A stretch of DNA of 64,000 nucleotides from Bog-950 sp964423405 (GTDB lineage: Bacteria > Bacteroidota > Bacteroidia > Chitinophagales > LD1), in contig CAYREY010000007.1 of the NCBI GenBank assembly GCA_964423405.1, forward strand, positions 38,937-102,936, read 5' to 3'. A program made the translations under genes and the position numbers. Under the pieces are notes generated by a model. That model did not search any database and was not told the origin of the DNA. It worked only from the letters and a program-made list of their open reading frames with translations. Below are positions 8,117 to 16,937 of this stretch, piece by piece (the first letter of the stretch is position 1; every line of letters begins with the position of its first letter).

Positions 8117-8917
8117 ATGAGCACCACCGAATCTACCTCTCACTACCGCCACCTGGAGAAAATGAGCACCCACGAGTTGCTGACCAACATAAATAAAGAA
8201 GACAGCACCGTACCAAAAGCTATAGCAGCGGCCATACCACAAATAGAAAAACTGGTAGATGCCGTGGCCGATAAAATGCTGGCCGGCGGACGGCTGTTTT
8301 ACATGGGTGCCGGCACCAGTGGCCGCCTGGGTATAGTAGATGCCAGCGAATGCCCGCCCACCTACGGCGTGCCGCATGGTTTGGTAATAGGGTTGATAGC
8401 CGGTGGCGATAGCGCCATACGCAAAGCGGTAGAGTTTGCCGAAGACAGCCGCGAACAAGGCTGGCTGGATTTACAGGAACATAACATAACAACGCAAGAT
8501 GTAGTAATAGGTATAGCTGCCAGCGGGCGCACACCTTATGTAATAGGTGCCCTGCAAAAATGCCGCGAACAGGGAATAGTTACCGGCTGTATAGTTTGCA
8601 ACACTGGTAGCGCCGTAGCCGCACAGGCTGATTACCCGGTAGAGGTAATAGTGGGCCCCGAGTTTGTAACAGGCAGCACCCGCATGAAAGCCGGCACCGC
8701 CCAAAAACTGGTGCTGAATATGATAAGCACCAGCGTAATGATAAAACTGGGCCGTGTAGAGGACAACAAAATGGTAAACATGCAGCTTAGCAACGAAAAG
8801 CTGATTGACCGCGGCACCAAAATGGTAATGGAACTTACCGGACTAAGTTACGAGGAGGCCAACCAACTATTGCTTAAAGAGGGAAGCGTAAAGAAAGCGG
8901 TGGAGAGCAGAGCATAG
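8117..8917 (+). CDS. murQ: N-acetylmuramic acid 6-phosphate etherase
   Basis: MurQ cleaves the lactyl ether of MurNAc-6-phosphate to GlcNAc-6-phosphate and D-lactate in peptidoglycan recycling. The 266-residue SIS-fold protein shows GAGTSGRLGIVDASECPPTYGV, GLIAGGDSAIRKAVEFAEDS, GIAASGRTPYVIGAL and GSTRMKAGTAQKLVLNMISTS, all diagnostic. It is slightly shorter than the E. coli enzyme (about 298) because of a shorter C-terminus, as usual in this phylum. The start at 8117 keeps the N-terminal YRHLEKMSTHELLTNIN segment seen in relatives. It is divergent from valS and looks monocistronic. No anhydromuramic acid kinase or PTS gene lies beside it. Confidence 0.93.
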   Translation: MSTTESTSHYRHLEKMSTHELLTNINKEDSTVPKAIAAAIPQIEKLVDAVADKMLAGGRLFYMGAGTSGRLGIVDASECPPTYGVPHGLVIGLIAGGDSAIRKAVEFAEDSREQGWLDLQEHNITTQDVVIGIAASGRTPYVIGALQKCREQGIVTGCIVCNTGSAVAAQADYPVEVIVGPEFVTGSTRMKAGTAQKLVLNMISTSVMIKLGRVEDNKMVNMQLSNEKLIDRGTKMVMELTGLSYEEANQLLLKEGSVKKAVESRA

Positions 8918-8946
8918 AACAAAGAACCAGGAACATAGAAATTAGA
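8914..8946. repeat. Short degenerate filler repeat, copy 1
   Basis: The tract atagaacaaagaaccaggaa and the following catagaaattagac, just after murQ, resemble a tract at 56183-56219. They share ggaacatagaaa followed by agac and imperfect tandem gaac-type units. It has no reading frame or hairpin. Confidence 0.45.
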
Positions 8947-8983
8947 CTATAAATGCTACGACGGTTGTTTCGGCCCTTCACCC

Positions 8984-10312
8984 CTACAACTTCCCGTTTG
9001 CCTTCTTCCAGTCCAGTTCCGATAACAGATAGGCGTATAGTGCCTGCAGGTAGTTAAACTCGGTATCTTTTAAAGTAGTTTCGGCATCTATAACCTCCTG
9101 ATAGGTTGCCACCTGGTTGGCGTAGCGCACATTTACATCTTTCACTACTTCCTCGGCCAGGGCTACGTTTTCTTTTATCAGTTGCAGGTTGCTGGCGGCA
9201 TTGGCATAGTTGATAAGTGATGAGCGTAACTGGTAGTTGATATTATTGCGGATAACCGCCAGGTTATTATCGCTTTTAGTAACTATCAGCTTTTGCTGGT
9301 TTGCCAGCGATACCTTTTGCAGACCATCAAAAATAGGCACCGTAAGCCTTAAACCTATATACGATGTCCAGAACCATTTGTCTTTATTAAACAGGTTATC
9401 GTTATCTATACCCTGACCGCCTATGTAGCCATAGCCATTCAGCGTAGGCACATACTGCATGTTTACCTTACGCAACTGCAACTGGCCCATGGTACGGTTC
9501 ATATTCTCGGTACGTAACTCTACGCGGCTAAGCTCAGCCCCTTTAAAGTCGGGGTATTCGGGTAGCTGCGGCACTTGTATATCGGCAGGCAAAGCATCTG
9601 TCAGTTCTACTTCTGCATCCTGCTCCAAACCCAACACCTGTGCCAACGTAAGCTTGGCGGTTTTAACCGAATCCTGCGATACCTTTAACTGGTATTTGGC
9701 ATTGCTAAGGTTAAGGTAAGCCCGGTTTAAATCCGATTTAATAGCATTCTGGTTATCGTACCGTACTTTGGTATCGTCGTACGCCTTCTGAAAACGATCA
9801 ACACTCTTCTGCGCTTTCTTTACCCGCTCGGTGTTCAGCAATGCCAGGTAATACGCCCGCGATACATTCACTTTTAAATCAACAGTTGCCTGTTCAGCCT
9901 GTAGAGCGGCAAGTTCTTTCTGGCGTTTGCTGTATTGTATGTCGGTTACTGCTCCCATATCCAGCACCGGCACGGTAAGGTCTACCCCCGCAGTGGCCGA
10001 GTATTTTGTACCCTGCTGTATGGTGCGTTGTTCATCTACACCGGTTATAGGGTTCGGAAACTTAAGCGCTATCTGCCCCAGTTTCAGGTTATCTCTAAAA
10101 TCAACATTACCGTTTAGCTTAGGTACATATTTAGAAGTACTCTCCAACTGTTTGGCAGCCGCAATCTGCTGGTCAACTTTATAGTTTTGAAAAGCCGGCT
10201 GGTGTTGCATGGCATAGTCAATAGCCTCGTTAAGACTTAACTTAACCGGGGTTTGAGCATAGCCCCACTGAATAAGCGTAAATAAACCAATTAGTAGCAA
10301 ATACTTTTTCAT
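8984..10312 (-). CDS. TolC-family outer membrane channel protein
   Basis: The 442-residue protein begins with a signal peptide (MKKYLLLIGLFTLIQWGYA). It then shows the internal duplication of outer membrane efflux proteins, with long helical hairpins (about 45-230 and 270-440), and ends in the typical YxxVIDAETTLKDTEFNYLQALYAYLLSELDWKKANG-like segment. TolC proteins form a trimeric beta-barrel with a periplasmic helical tunnel. It is the last gene of a four-gene minus-strand operon after an ABC ATPase, adaptor and permease, 93 bases beyond the permease, so it most likely supplies the outer membrane exit for that exporter. Confidence 0.9.
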   Translation of the reverse strand: MKKYLLLIGLFTLIQWGYAQTPVKLSLNEAIDYAMQHQPAFQNYKVDQQIAAAKQLESTSKYVPKLNGNVDFRDNLKLGQIALKFPNPITGVDEQRTIQQGTKYSATAGVDLTVPVLDMGAVTDIQYSKRQKELAALQAEQATVDLKVNVSRAYYLALLNTERVKKAQKSVDRFQKAYDDTKVRYDNQNAIKSDLNRAYLNLSNAKYQLKVSQDSVKTAKLTLAQVLGLEQDAEVELTDALPADIQVPQLPEYPDFKGAELSRVELRTENMNRTMGQLQLRKVNMQYVPTLNGYGYIGGQGIDNDNLFNKDKWFWTSYIGLRLTVPIFDGLQKVSLANQQKLIVTKSDNNLAVIRNNINYQLRSSLINYANAASNLQLIKENVALAEEVVKDVNVRYANQVATYQEVIDAETTLKDTEFNYLQALYAYLLSELDWKKANGKL

Positions 10313-10405
10313 AAACGGGTTTTACAAGTACAAAAAACCTAAATGGCAGCATGGTAAAAAAACCTACTTGGCCGAACCGTTGAATTTCCGGTTTCAAGCG
10401 TCTGT

Positions 10406-11527
10406 TTACCCTCTAAAAACCGAAGCGGGCTCTACCTGTGTAATACGCCTGATAGCAGCCACCACACCTATCATAGATATTACCAGTGTTACCACAGCAA
10501 AGGCTATATACATCTCTATACTATAACTAAACATAATACCCGCTTTGGCTATACCCATCTTAAAGCCATACATCAGCAGTACGCCTATCAGGTAGCCTAT
10601 TATGGCAAATATTAAAGCCTGGCTAAGTATCAGTTTGCGTACATAGGCATTGGTGGCACCTATGGCTTTCAGGGTGGCATAATCTTTCAGCCTGTCGGTA
10701 GCAGCCGAGTACAGCGTTAAGCCAATAATAATACTACCGGCTATAATGGCAAATATTATCAGCGTACCCACCGAGGTGGCAATACCGCTGGACCCTAATA
10801 TGGTAGATACCGTAGCCGACGAAAAATCTTTTTTTGTCCATGCTTTTACACCAAACATGTTATCGTCTATCATCTTCACTACCTGTTTGGTATCGGTGCC
10901 GGGCTTTACCTTTACCAGCAAAGCGCTAACCTTGTTGTGCGGAAAATTACCATAGTAGCGCGCCCTGTCAATAGTGGTAAACACAAACGAGGCGCCAAAG
11001 CCTCTGGCCCCGTTGGTTTGCAGCATCACCTTAGCCTGCTTGCCTCCTATTTCAAACTGCGTACCTATCTGCGCACCGCCCAGTAGTTTTTTATCAAAGG
11101 CATCGGTGGTAACCGCATTATCAAACAACAGGTTGCTGGTACTGCCACCACTTATCTTCCATGGCCCACCCACAAAGGCAGGGGCCTGCGAGCCTACCAG
11201 TGTAATACCGGCCGACTTACCATCGGCAAACTTAGCCGATGAACCGGCTATTACCAGCGGATAAACATGGTCTATACCCGGCAGAGCTTCTATCTGCCGC
11301 TGGTAGCGGGCATCTATCTGCCCCAAAGCTGATACATTGGTAGTGCGGTTATCTACCACCCATATATCCGTATCGGTATTATCTACCAGGCTCGACATCA
11401 TTCCTGTAAGAAATATAAAAATGCCCGTTTGCTGCCCTATCAAAAAAATAGAGATTACCACCCCGAACAAAGCACCTATGCTTTTCGGCTTATCGTACAC
11501 AATAAAACGGATGGCTGTTTTAAGCAT
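10406..11527 (-). CDS. ABC exporter permease, DevC/MacB (FtsX-like) type
   Basis: The 373-residue protein has an N-terminal transmembrane helix after a short cytoplasmic stretch (MLKTAIRFIVYDKPKSIGALFGVV), a large periplasmic domain of about 230 residues, and three C-terminal helices. This is the FtsX/MacB topology. The N-terminus and the DIWVVDNRTTNV stretch are closest to DevC, the permease of the cyanobacterial DevBCA glycolipid exporter. Its stop is in the operon with the adaptor 4 bases upstream and TolC downstream. The substrate is unknown. Confidence 0.85.
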   Translation of the reverse strand: MLKTAIRFIVYDKPKSIGALFGVVISIFLIGQQTGIFIFLTGMMSSLVDNTDTDIWVVDNRTTNVSALGQIDARYQRQIEALPGIDHVYPLVIAGSSAKFADGKSAGITLVGSQAPAFVGGPWKISGGSTSNLLFDNAVTTDAFDKKLLGGAQIGTQFEIGGKQAKVMLQTNGARGFGASFVFTTIDRARYYGNFPHNKVSALLVKVKPGTDTKQVVKMIDDNMFGVKAWTKKDFSSATVSTILGSSGIATSVGTLIIFAIIAGSIIIGLTLYSAATDRLKDYATLKAIGATNAYVRKLILSQALIFAIIGYLIGVLLMYGFKMGIAKAGIMFSYSIEMYIAFAVVTLVISMIGVVAAIRRITQVEPASVFRG

Positions 11528-11531
11528 ACCT

Positions 11532-12473
11532 TTATTTATTGCCGTTTAATTCAATCACAGCTTCTACCCGCGAGTTAATCAGCAACCCTGCCGCATCGCT
11601 CAGGCGTATTCTTACTTCGCGTACGCGGCGGTCTTCCATGTTGGCGCTGTCATCACTAAACAGCGATTTCTTTTTCAAATACGGACTAAGATAAACCACA
11701 ACACCATCAGCCAGTTTATCATCGGTGCCCTGCGTGCGTATAAATGCTTTTTGCCCCAATACCAGTTTATCTACCCACATCTCATCTACCTCGCACAACA
11801 CACTCAGTGGCGATTCTGGCGCAAAATCCATCAACGGTTTTTCGGTAGTAGCTGCACTACCTTCGGTCAAATCCATAGTTAGTACAACACCATTGGCTGG
11901 TGCTTTTACCTTGCGCCGCTCCGCATCTACCGCAGCTACGCGGACATCGGCAGCAATTTCATTCAGCTTACTTTGTGCGCTGGTTAGTGCAGCCTGCAAC
12001 CTTTCTGCATCGGTAGTAGCCTGGTCATAATCTGCCTTTGCGTTGTCGGCGTTTTGTTTGGTTTCGGCACCCTGCTCAAAAATCTTTTGTATGCGTTCGT
12101 ATTTGGTTTTCAAATTTGCAGCCTTAACGGTTGCGGTAGCTATCTGTGCCTGTACATTTTTAATCTCGGCATTCTGTGTAGCTACTTTAGCATTTATCTG
12201 GGCCAGTTTGGCATCTTCATAATCGTGGTCAAACTCAACAAGCAATTGCCCTTTCTTAACCGAGTCGCCAGCATGCACATATATTTTACTTATTACACCA
12301 TTTACTTCGCTACCTATGGGCGTAATTTTAACCTCTGGCTCTACCCGTCCAATAGCCACTATGCGCTCAGGCGCTACGCTTACTTTTTCATTGCTTTGTA
12401 CCGGCGCCTCCTCTTTGCCTTTACAGCCCGCCAGTAACACCAGCGGCAGCACAAATAACCAAAGTTGTTTCAT
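11532..12473 (-). CDS. HlyD/DevB-type periplasmic adaptor lipoprotein
   Basis: The 313-residue protein starts with a lipoprotein signal (MKQLWLFVLPLVLLAGCKGK; cysteine 17). A split biotinyl-lipoyl domain follows (IYVHAGDSVKKGQLLVEFD and VKAPANGVVLTMDLTEG), separated by a long alpha-helical hairpin (about 80-170), then a beta-barrel domain. Membrane-fusion adaptors of this kind bridge an inner-membrane ABC permease to TolC. It sits between the ATPase (12 bases) and the permease (4 bases). Lipid anchoring replaces the usual transmembrane helix and makes it an expected Lgt substrate. Confidence 0.88.
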   Translation of the reverse strand: MKQLWLFVLPLVLLAGCKGKEEAPVQSNEKVSVAPERIVAIGRVEPEVKITPIGSEVNGVISKIYVHAGDSVKKGQLLVEFDHDYEDAKLAQINAKVATQNAEIKNVQAQIATATVKAANLKTKYERIQKIFEQGAETKQNADNAKADYDQATTDAERLQAALTSAQSKLNEIAADVRVAAVDAERRKVKAPANGVVLTMDLTEGSAATTEKPLMDFAPESPLSVLCEVDEMWVDKLVLGQKAFIRTQGTDDKLADGVVVYLSPYLKKKSLFSDDSANMEDRRVREVRIRLSDAAGLLINSRVEAVIELNGNK

Positions 12474-12485
12474 CTACTTTACTAT

Positions 12486-13193
12486 TTAATGGTGCGATAA
12501 GTTTTTAAGATAATCCGATTGCGATACCTCGCTGGCTGCGCCGTTTTGTACTTCAACAATGCGGTTGGCATAAGGCACCAGCCGCTGGTCGTGCGTTACT
12601 ACTATTACCCCCTTGCCCATTTGCGCCAGGTCCTGCAATTGTTTCATTACCACCCCTACCGACTTTACATCCAGCGAGGCCGTTGGCTCATCGCAAAGTA
12701 ACATAGGTGGGTCCGATACCAGCGCACGGGCTATAGCTACCCGCTGTTGCTCACCACCCGATAGCATTTTGGGCAACGATTTTAACCGGTGGGTCATTCC
12801 CAGCAACTCAAGCGCCTTTAATACTTTTGGTTTTGCTGCCGCCTTCGATACACCTTGCAGCGTTAATGGCAGCATCACGTTTTCCTCTACATTCAACGGT
12901 GCTATCAGGTTAAAACTCTGAAACACAAAACCAATATTATTTAACCGTACGCCTGCCATCTCAGCATCGTTCAGGTTGTTGGTGTAGGTGCCGTTAATCC
13001 ATACTTTACCTTGGGTGGGGTAAATAACGCAGCCCAATAACGAAAGCAGGGTAGTTTTACCCGAACCAGATGGTCCAATGATAAGTACCAGCTCGCCGGT
13101 GTTTACCTTAAAATCGGTAGGTTGCAGGGCTATCACCTCGCTATCACCGCTTTTATAAACTTTACCGGCACCCTCTAACCGTGCTATTTCCAT
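12486..13193 (-). CDS. ABC exporter ATP-binding protein, DevA/MacB type
   Basis: The roughly 235-residue nucleotide-binding subunit has Walker A GPSGSGKTT, Q-loop FVFQSFNL, the signature LSGGEQQRVAIARAL and Walker B MLLCDEPTASLD, then the switch histidine in VVTHD. I place the start at the ATG at 13191-13193 (MEIARLEGAGKVYKSGD). Seven extra upstream codons are open but not conserved. It is the first gene of the exporter operon. The arrangement ATPase, adaptor, permease, TolC is a complete tripartite exporter; which molecule it exports cannot be read from the sequence. Confidence 0.9.
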   Translation of the reverse strand: MEIARLEGAGKVYKSGDSEVIALQPTDFKVNTGELVLIIGPSGSGKTTLLSLLGCVIYPTQGKVWINGTYTNNLNDAEMAGVRLNNIGFVFQSFNLIAPLNVEENVMLPLTLQGVSKAAAKPKVLKALELLGMTHRLKSLPKMLSGGEQQRVAIARALVSDPPMLLCDEPTASLDVKSVGVVMKQLQDLAQMGKGVIVVTHDQRLVPYANRIVEVQNGAASEVSQSDYLKNLSHH

Positions 13194-13297
13194 AACTGTA
13201 CAAATAAACAACAAACAGACAACATTCGTTAGCCCTGTTAATATGATGATTAACAGTCGGCTGATTACAAAAAATACATTACTAACTTCGGTATGCT

Positions 13298-14728
13298 ATG
13301 GCAAAAGAAGAACTAAGTGTTTTCGATATTTTTAAAATAGGCGTAGGCCCCAGCAGCTCGCATACCCTGGGCCCATGGCGGGCCGCCGAACGTTTCTTAA
13401 ACGAGATTAACGAAGCCGGTAATCTACCACAGGTAACCGCTGTTACCGTATGCCTGTATGGCTCGCTGGCTAAAACCGGCAAAGGCCACGGCACCGATAT
13501 TGCAGTTATACTTGGCCTTAATGGTGAAGACCCTGTAACGTTTGATACGACCATACTAAACCAAACTATAGATAGTATTAAAACCGGCCGGCAGATAAGC
13601 CTTGCGGGTAAATTGCCGATAGCATTTAATACAGATACCGATATCGTTTTTCTGAAAAGCGAAAGCCTGCCTTACCACCCCAATGCACTAAAGTTTAAAG
13701 CAACATTTGCCAATGGAACAGTAAAAGAAGAAACTTACTACTCGGTAGGTGGTGGCTTTGTGGTAAAAGAAGGCGAAGATGCCGTGCATAAAACACCCGC
13801 CAAACTTAAATACGAAATAAACGATGCCGACGACCTCCTGCAAAATTGCATGCGTGCTGGCCTTACCATTTCGCAGCTGGTAATGGAAAACGAAAAAGCC
13901 TGGCGCACCATGGCAGAAACCCGCCAGGGCATACTAAACATTAAAGATGTGATGTTCGTCTGTATTTATAACGGTTGCCACAGCGATGAGCGGATATTAC
14001 CCGGTGGCTTAAACGTTGCCCGCCGCGCTACTAAAATGAACCGTATGTTACTGCGCAATGCGCAATACTCTGGCTTCGAGGGCTGGCTGCAGGCTATACG
14101 CCAAACCGACCAAAGCTTTACCAACACCATGAACTGGATTAGCTGCTTTGCACTGGCAGTTAACGAAGAGAATGCCTCTTTCGGCCGCGTGGTAACCGCA
14201 CCAACAAATGGTGCAGCCGGTGTAGTACCGGCAGTATTAATGTACTACTACCTGTTTGCCGGCGGTAATAATGATGATGCGGTTATCAATTTTATGCTTA
14301 CAGCCTCCGAGCTTGGCTCGTTGTTTAAAAAGGGTTCTACCATTTCGGCTGCCATGGGTGGCTGCCAGGCCGAAATAGGCGTAAGCAGTGCTATGGCTGC
14401 CGGTGCACTAACCGCCTGTATTGGTGGCAACAACGCTCAGGTGTTACAAGCCGCTGAAATAGCCATGGAGCATCACCTGGGTATGACCTGCGACCCCATT
14501 GGCGGATTGGTACAAATACCTTGTATAGAGCGTAACACCATGGGGGCTATAAAAGCAATAACAGCAGCACAGCTTGCCATGCAGGCCGATGCCGAGCAGA
14601 TGAAAGTATCGCTGGATACGGTAATAAAAACCATGTGGGATACCGCCCGCGATATGAGCGCCAAATACAAAGAAACTGCCGACGGCGGACTGGCCATCAA
14701 CGTATCTATAAACGTGCCGGAGTGTTAG
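13298..14728 (+). CDS. sdaA: L-serine ammonia-lyase, iron-sulfur type, single chain
   Basis: The enzyme deaminates L-serine to pyruvate and ammonia using an oxygen-labile [4Fe-4S] cluster. The 476-residue chain carries the N-terminal beta domain (SVFDIFKIGVGPSSSHTLGPWRAA) and the catalytic alpha domain with APTNGAAGVVPAVLMYY. The cluster cysteines appear in MGGCQAEIGVSSAMAAG and in HLGMTCDPIGGLVQIPCIERN. Length matches single-polypeptide enzymes rather than the two-subunit type. It diverges from the exporter operon across about 100 bases and appears monocistronic. The pyruvate link to central metabolism is established for the family. Confidence 0.94.
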   Translation: MAKEELSVFDIFKIGVGPSSSHTLGPWRAAERFLNEINEAGNLPQVTAVTVCLYGSLAKTGKGHGTDIAVILGLNGEDPVTFDTTILNQTIDSIKTGRQISLAGKLPIAFNTDTDIVFLKSESLPYHPNALKFKATFANGTVKEETYYSVGGGFVVKEGEDAVHKTPAKLKYEINDADDLLQNCMRAGLTISQLVMENEKAWRTMAETRQGILNIKDVMFVCIYNGCHSDERILPGGLNVARRATKMNRMLLRNAQYSGFEGWLQAIRQTDQSFTNTMNWISCFALAVNEENASFGRVVTAPTNGAAGVVPAVLMYYYLFAGGNNDDAVINFMLTASELGSLFKKGSTISAAMGGCQAEIGVSSAMAAGALTACIGGNNAQVLQAAEIAMEHHLGMTCDPIGGLVQIPCIERNTMGAIKAITAAQLAMQADAEQMKVSLDTVIKTMWDTARDMSAKYKETADGGLAINVSINVPEC

Positions 14729-14739
14729 CCTATCAATTA

Positions 14740-15303
14740 CTACTTACCGCTTGCCTGCTTTAAGCTGTCTGCTTTGGCAAGCGAGTCTATCAGCGCATTT
14801 GCCTGAAACTCGGCCACTATCTGCTCAGGGGTTTTGCCCAGATAGCTAAGAGTAGCCCTCACATCCTTAGCCATATGGTGATTGGGGTACGTTTCAAGAA
14901 ACTTTTCATAAATGGCCTTAGCAGCATGTGGGTTGCCTACTTCGTTTTCAAAAACAAAACCCTGCAGCAGCAAAGCGTATGGCCGGCGGCCAAAAGTCGG
15001 ATACCCTTCATATACCTTTCTGTACATCTCTATACTGCGTAAGGGCTGGTGCAGGTAACGGTAAAAATCGGCCGACTTAAACAGGTATATAGCGCTGCTG
15101 GTATCTTCAGGGTATGCTTCGGCAAAAGCCTCATAGTCTTTAAGCAGGTTTACTACAGCCACCGAATCTACCTCCCCCAGCTTTGCCTTGTCGGTTAATG
15201 CGGCTTCTTTTTTCTCAATAGCACTTTTCAAACGGTCGTGTTTAAAATTACACGATGCCACAAAAAGTAACAAACCCACTATTACAAACTGTACTTTGTT
15301 CAT
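14740..15303 (-). CDS. TPR-like lipoprotein
   Basis: With the ATG at 15301-15303 the product is 187 residues. It begins with a lipoprotein signal ending VASC (cysteine near 18), followed by a helical region in which residues about 60-150 contain tetratricopeptide-like helix pairs (YLFKSADFYRYLHQPLRSIEMYRKVYEGYP and AKAIYEKFLETYPNHHMAKD). A 31-codon in-frame extension upstream would bury the signal peptide, so I rejected it. It converges on sdaA with 11 bases between stops. TPR lipoproteins act as scaffolds at the outer membrane or periplasm; the partner is unknown. Confidence 0.75.
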   Translation of the reverse strand: MNKVQFVIVGLLLFVASCNFKHDRLKSAIEKKEAALTDKAKLGEVDSVAVVNLLKDYEAFAEAYPEDTSSAIYLFKSADFYRYLHQPLRSIEMYRKVYEGYPTFGRRPYALLLQGFVFENEVGNPHAAKAIYEKFLETYPNHHMAKDVRATLSYLGKTPEQIVAEFQANALIDSLAKADSLKQASGK

Positions 15304-15473
15304 CTGCCGGTATTTAGTGCCGCTAATATAAAATAGTAGCACCGGCAAAAAACAAATACTTGTGTAACCTTTGCCAATACAGGTACTTAACACCATTTTA
15401 CAAGTAATTATTTTTAAAGCGTAAACTGTTTACTGTTTTCTTCCGTATATGGTTCAGATTAAACTTCTGGATT

Positions 15474-16853
15474 GTGAAAAAATATATACAGGACTTTTGG
15501 ACATGCCTCATCAGCGTGGGGGCTGATAAAAATGTGTCTGCCGAAGAAGCAAAATATGTTCGCCACACCAATGTGGTGGCCGTGCTAACCACCATTGCTG
15601 TTGCATCTTACATACCTCATTCATTGCTAACCGGCAATTATGCACTTAGTATATTACAGGCTATTGATGTACTGTGTATCCTGTCGGTGCTTGGGCTTAA
15701 CCACATAGGCTACAACAAAGCATCGCGCCATGTTTACCTGTGGGTGGTAAACAGTTTTGTATTAATTAATGCCTGTTTTGTAGGCCACGAAAGCCGCATA
15801 CACGAGTTTTTCTACATCACCTATATAGTGCCGTTTCTGCTTTTCAATGTGCGCGATTACAAGCATATAGTAGGCAGTGTGCTTTCATCGGTAATATTAT
15901 TTTATGTGTACGAAGCCATATACCCTCTGTTCACATCATATAATCTGGATATGGCTACCCAACTGGGCATGGTGCAGATAAACACCCTGATGAAGTTTAT
16001 ACTACTGGGCATAGGCATATATATACTGGCTTATTACAATTACAAAACCGAAGTAGAACTGGCACAGACCAACGAAAAACTAAACGCACAGGCTATCGAA
16101 CTGAAACGATCGAACGAAGACCTGGAGCAGTTCGGTTATATCATTTCGCATGACCTGAAAGCACCGGTACGCAATATCAGCAGCTTTATGAGCCTGCTGC
16201 TAAAACAGTTTGGCGACACAGGCCCGAAAGGTTCGAAAGAGCTATTGGAGATGAGCAAACAAAGCTCCGACAGACTGAGCAAACAGATTGAAGATATGCT
16301 CAGCTATTGCCGGGTTGACCGTAACCTCCCCCCTTCCGCACCGGTAGACTTAAACCACATGGTACGCACAATACAAATGGAGTTAAACGAAAAAATAAAG
16401 GAGAAGAATGCAGAGATAACAGTAGTTAAACCACTGCCGGTGTTAAATGAAATACACAGCAGTATGCTACACCACGTGTTTCAAAACCTGATAGCCAACG
16501 GGTTAAAATTTAATAACAGCGAAAAGCCAGAGGTACGTATAGATTATACCCTGGATAATGGCGTATTTACCTTCACCGTGGCCGATAACGGCATTGGTAT
16601 AGATGCCATTTACAAAAGCAAATTGTTCCAGATGTTTAAACGCCTGCACTCGGTAGACCAATACGAAGGTACCGGTATAGGCCTGGCTGTTTGCAAAAAA
16701 ATCATCACCTTCTACAACGGCGATATTTGGTTTGAAGGCGAACCCGGCAAAGGCACTACCTTCTACTTTACGCTGGCTAAACCGGAGGCCAAACCGGCAC
16801 CGCAGATAAAAGTTGCGGATGCTAATAGCAGCATAGTACTGAAAGCCGCTTAG
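15474..16853 (+). CDS. Membrane-bound sensor histidine kinase
   Basis: The 459-residue protein has an N-terminal region with about six transmembrane helices (residues 33-187), a short coiled linker, and a HisKA domain with the phospho-acceptor H226 in YIISHDLKAPVRN. An HATPase_c domain follows, with the N box (NLIANGLKFN), DNGIGID and GTGIGLAVC. It has no periplasmic sensor domain, so it probably senses something in or near the membrane. The start is GTG at 15474, since the nearest ATG upstream (15449) is out of frame. No response regulator is adjacent, so it is an orphan kinase. Confidence 0.88.
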   Translation: MKKYIQDFWTCLISVGADKNVSAEEAKYVRHTNVVAVLTTIAVASYIPHSLLTGNYALSILQAIDVLCILSVLGLNHIGYNKASRHVYLWVVNSFVLINACFVGHESRIHEFFYITYIVPFLLFNVRDYKHIVGSVLSSVILFYVYEAIYPLFTSYNLDMATQLGMVQINTLMKFILLGIGIYILAYYNYKTEVELAQTNEKLNAQAIELKRSNEDLEQFGYIISHDLKAPVRNISSFMSLLLKQFGDTGPKGSKELLEMSKQSSDRLSKQIEDMLSYCRVDRNLPPSAPVDLNHMVRTIQMELNEKIKEKNAEITVVKPLPVLNEIHSSMLHHVFQNLIANGLKFNNSEKPEVRIDYTLDNGVFTFTVADNGIGIDAIYKSKLFQMFKRLHSVDQYEGTGIGLAVCKKIITFYNGDIWFEGEPGKGTTFYFTLAKPEAKPAPQIKVADANSSIVLKAA

Positions 16854-16877
16854 GCAAATCCCAATAGGTATATTATC

Positions 16878-16920
16878 ACAAAGGTGGTATTTGTTTTTTC
16901 AAAACAAATATCACCTTTGT
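16878..16920. promoter_or_regulatory. Near-perfect inverted repeat over the putative M42 peptidase promoter
   Basis: Two 20-base arms (16878-16897 and 16901-16920) differ at one position and are separated by 3 bases. The right arm contains caCCTTTG (16912-16919), close to the Bacteroidota -7 consensus TAnnTTTG. The left arm holds a TTTG (16890-16893) about 18 bases upstream, at -33 spacing. The M42 peptidase ATG is 17 bases downstream. It could instead end the kinase transcript, but no T-tract follows. Confidence 0.5.
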
Positions 16921-16937
16921 TGCGTTAAACAACCATC

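Noticed and set aside
7913..8458. A long open frame on the minus strand opposite murQ
   Set aside because: It overlaps a well-conserved gene on the other strand, its composition is that of an antisense shadow, and it crosses the leader and terminator described above.
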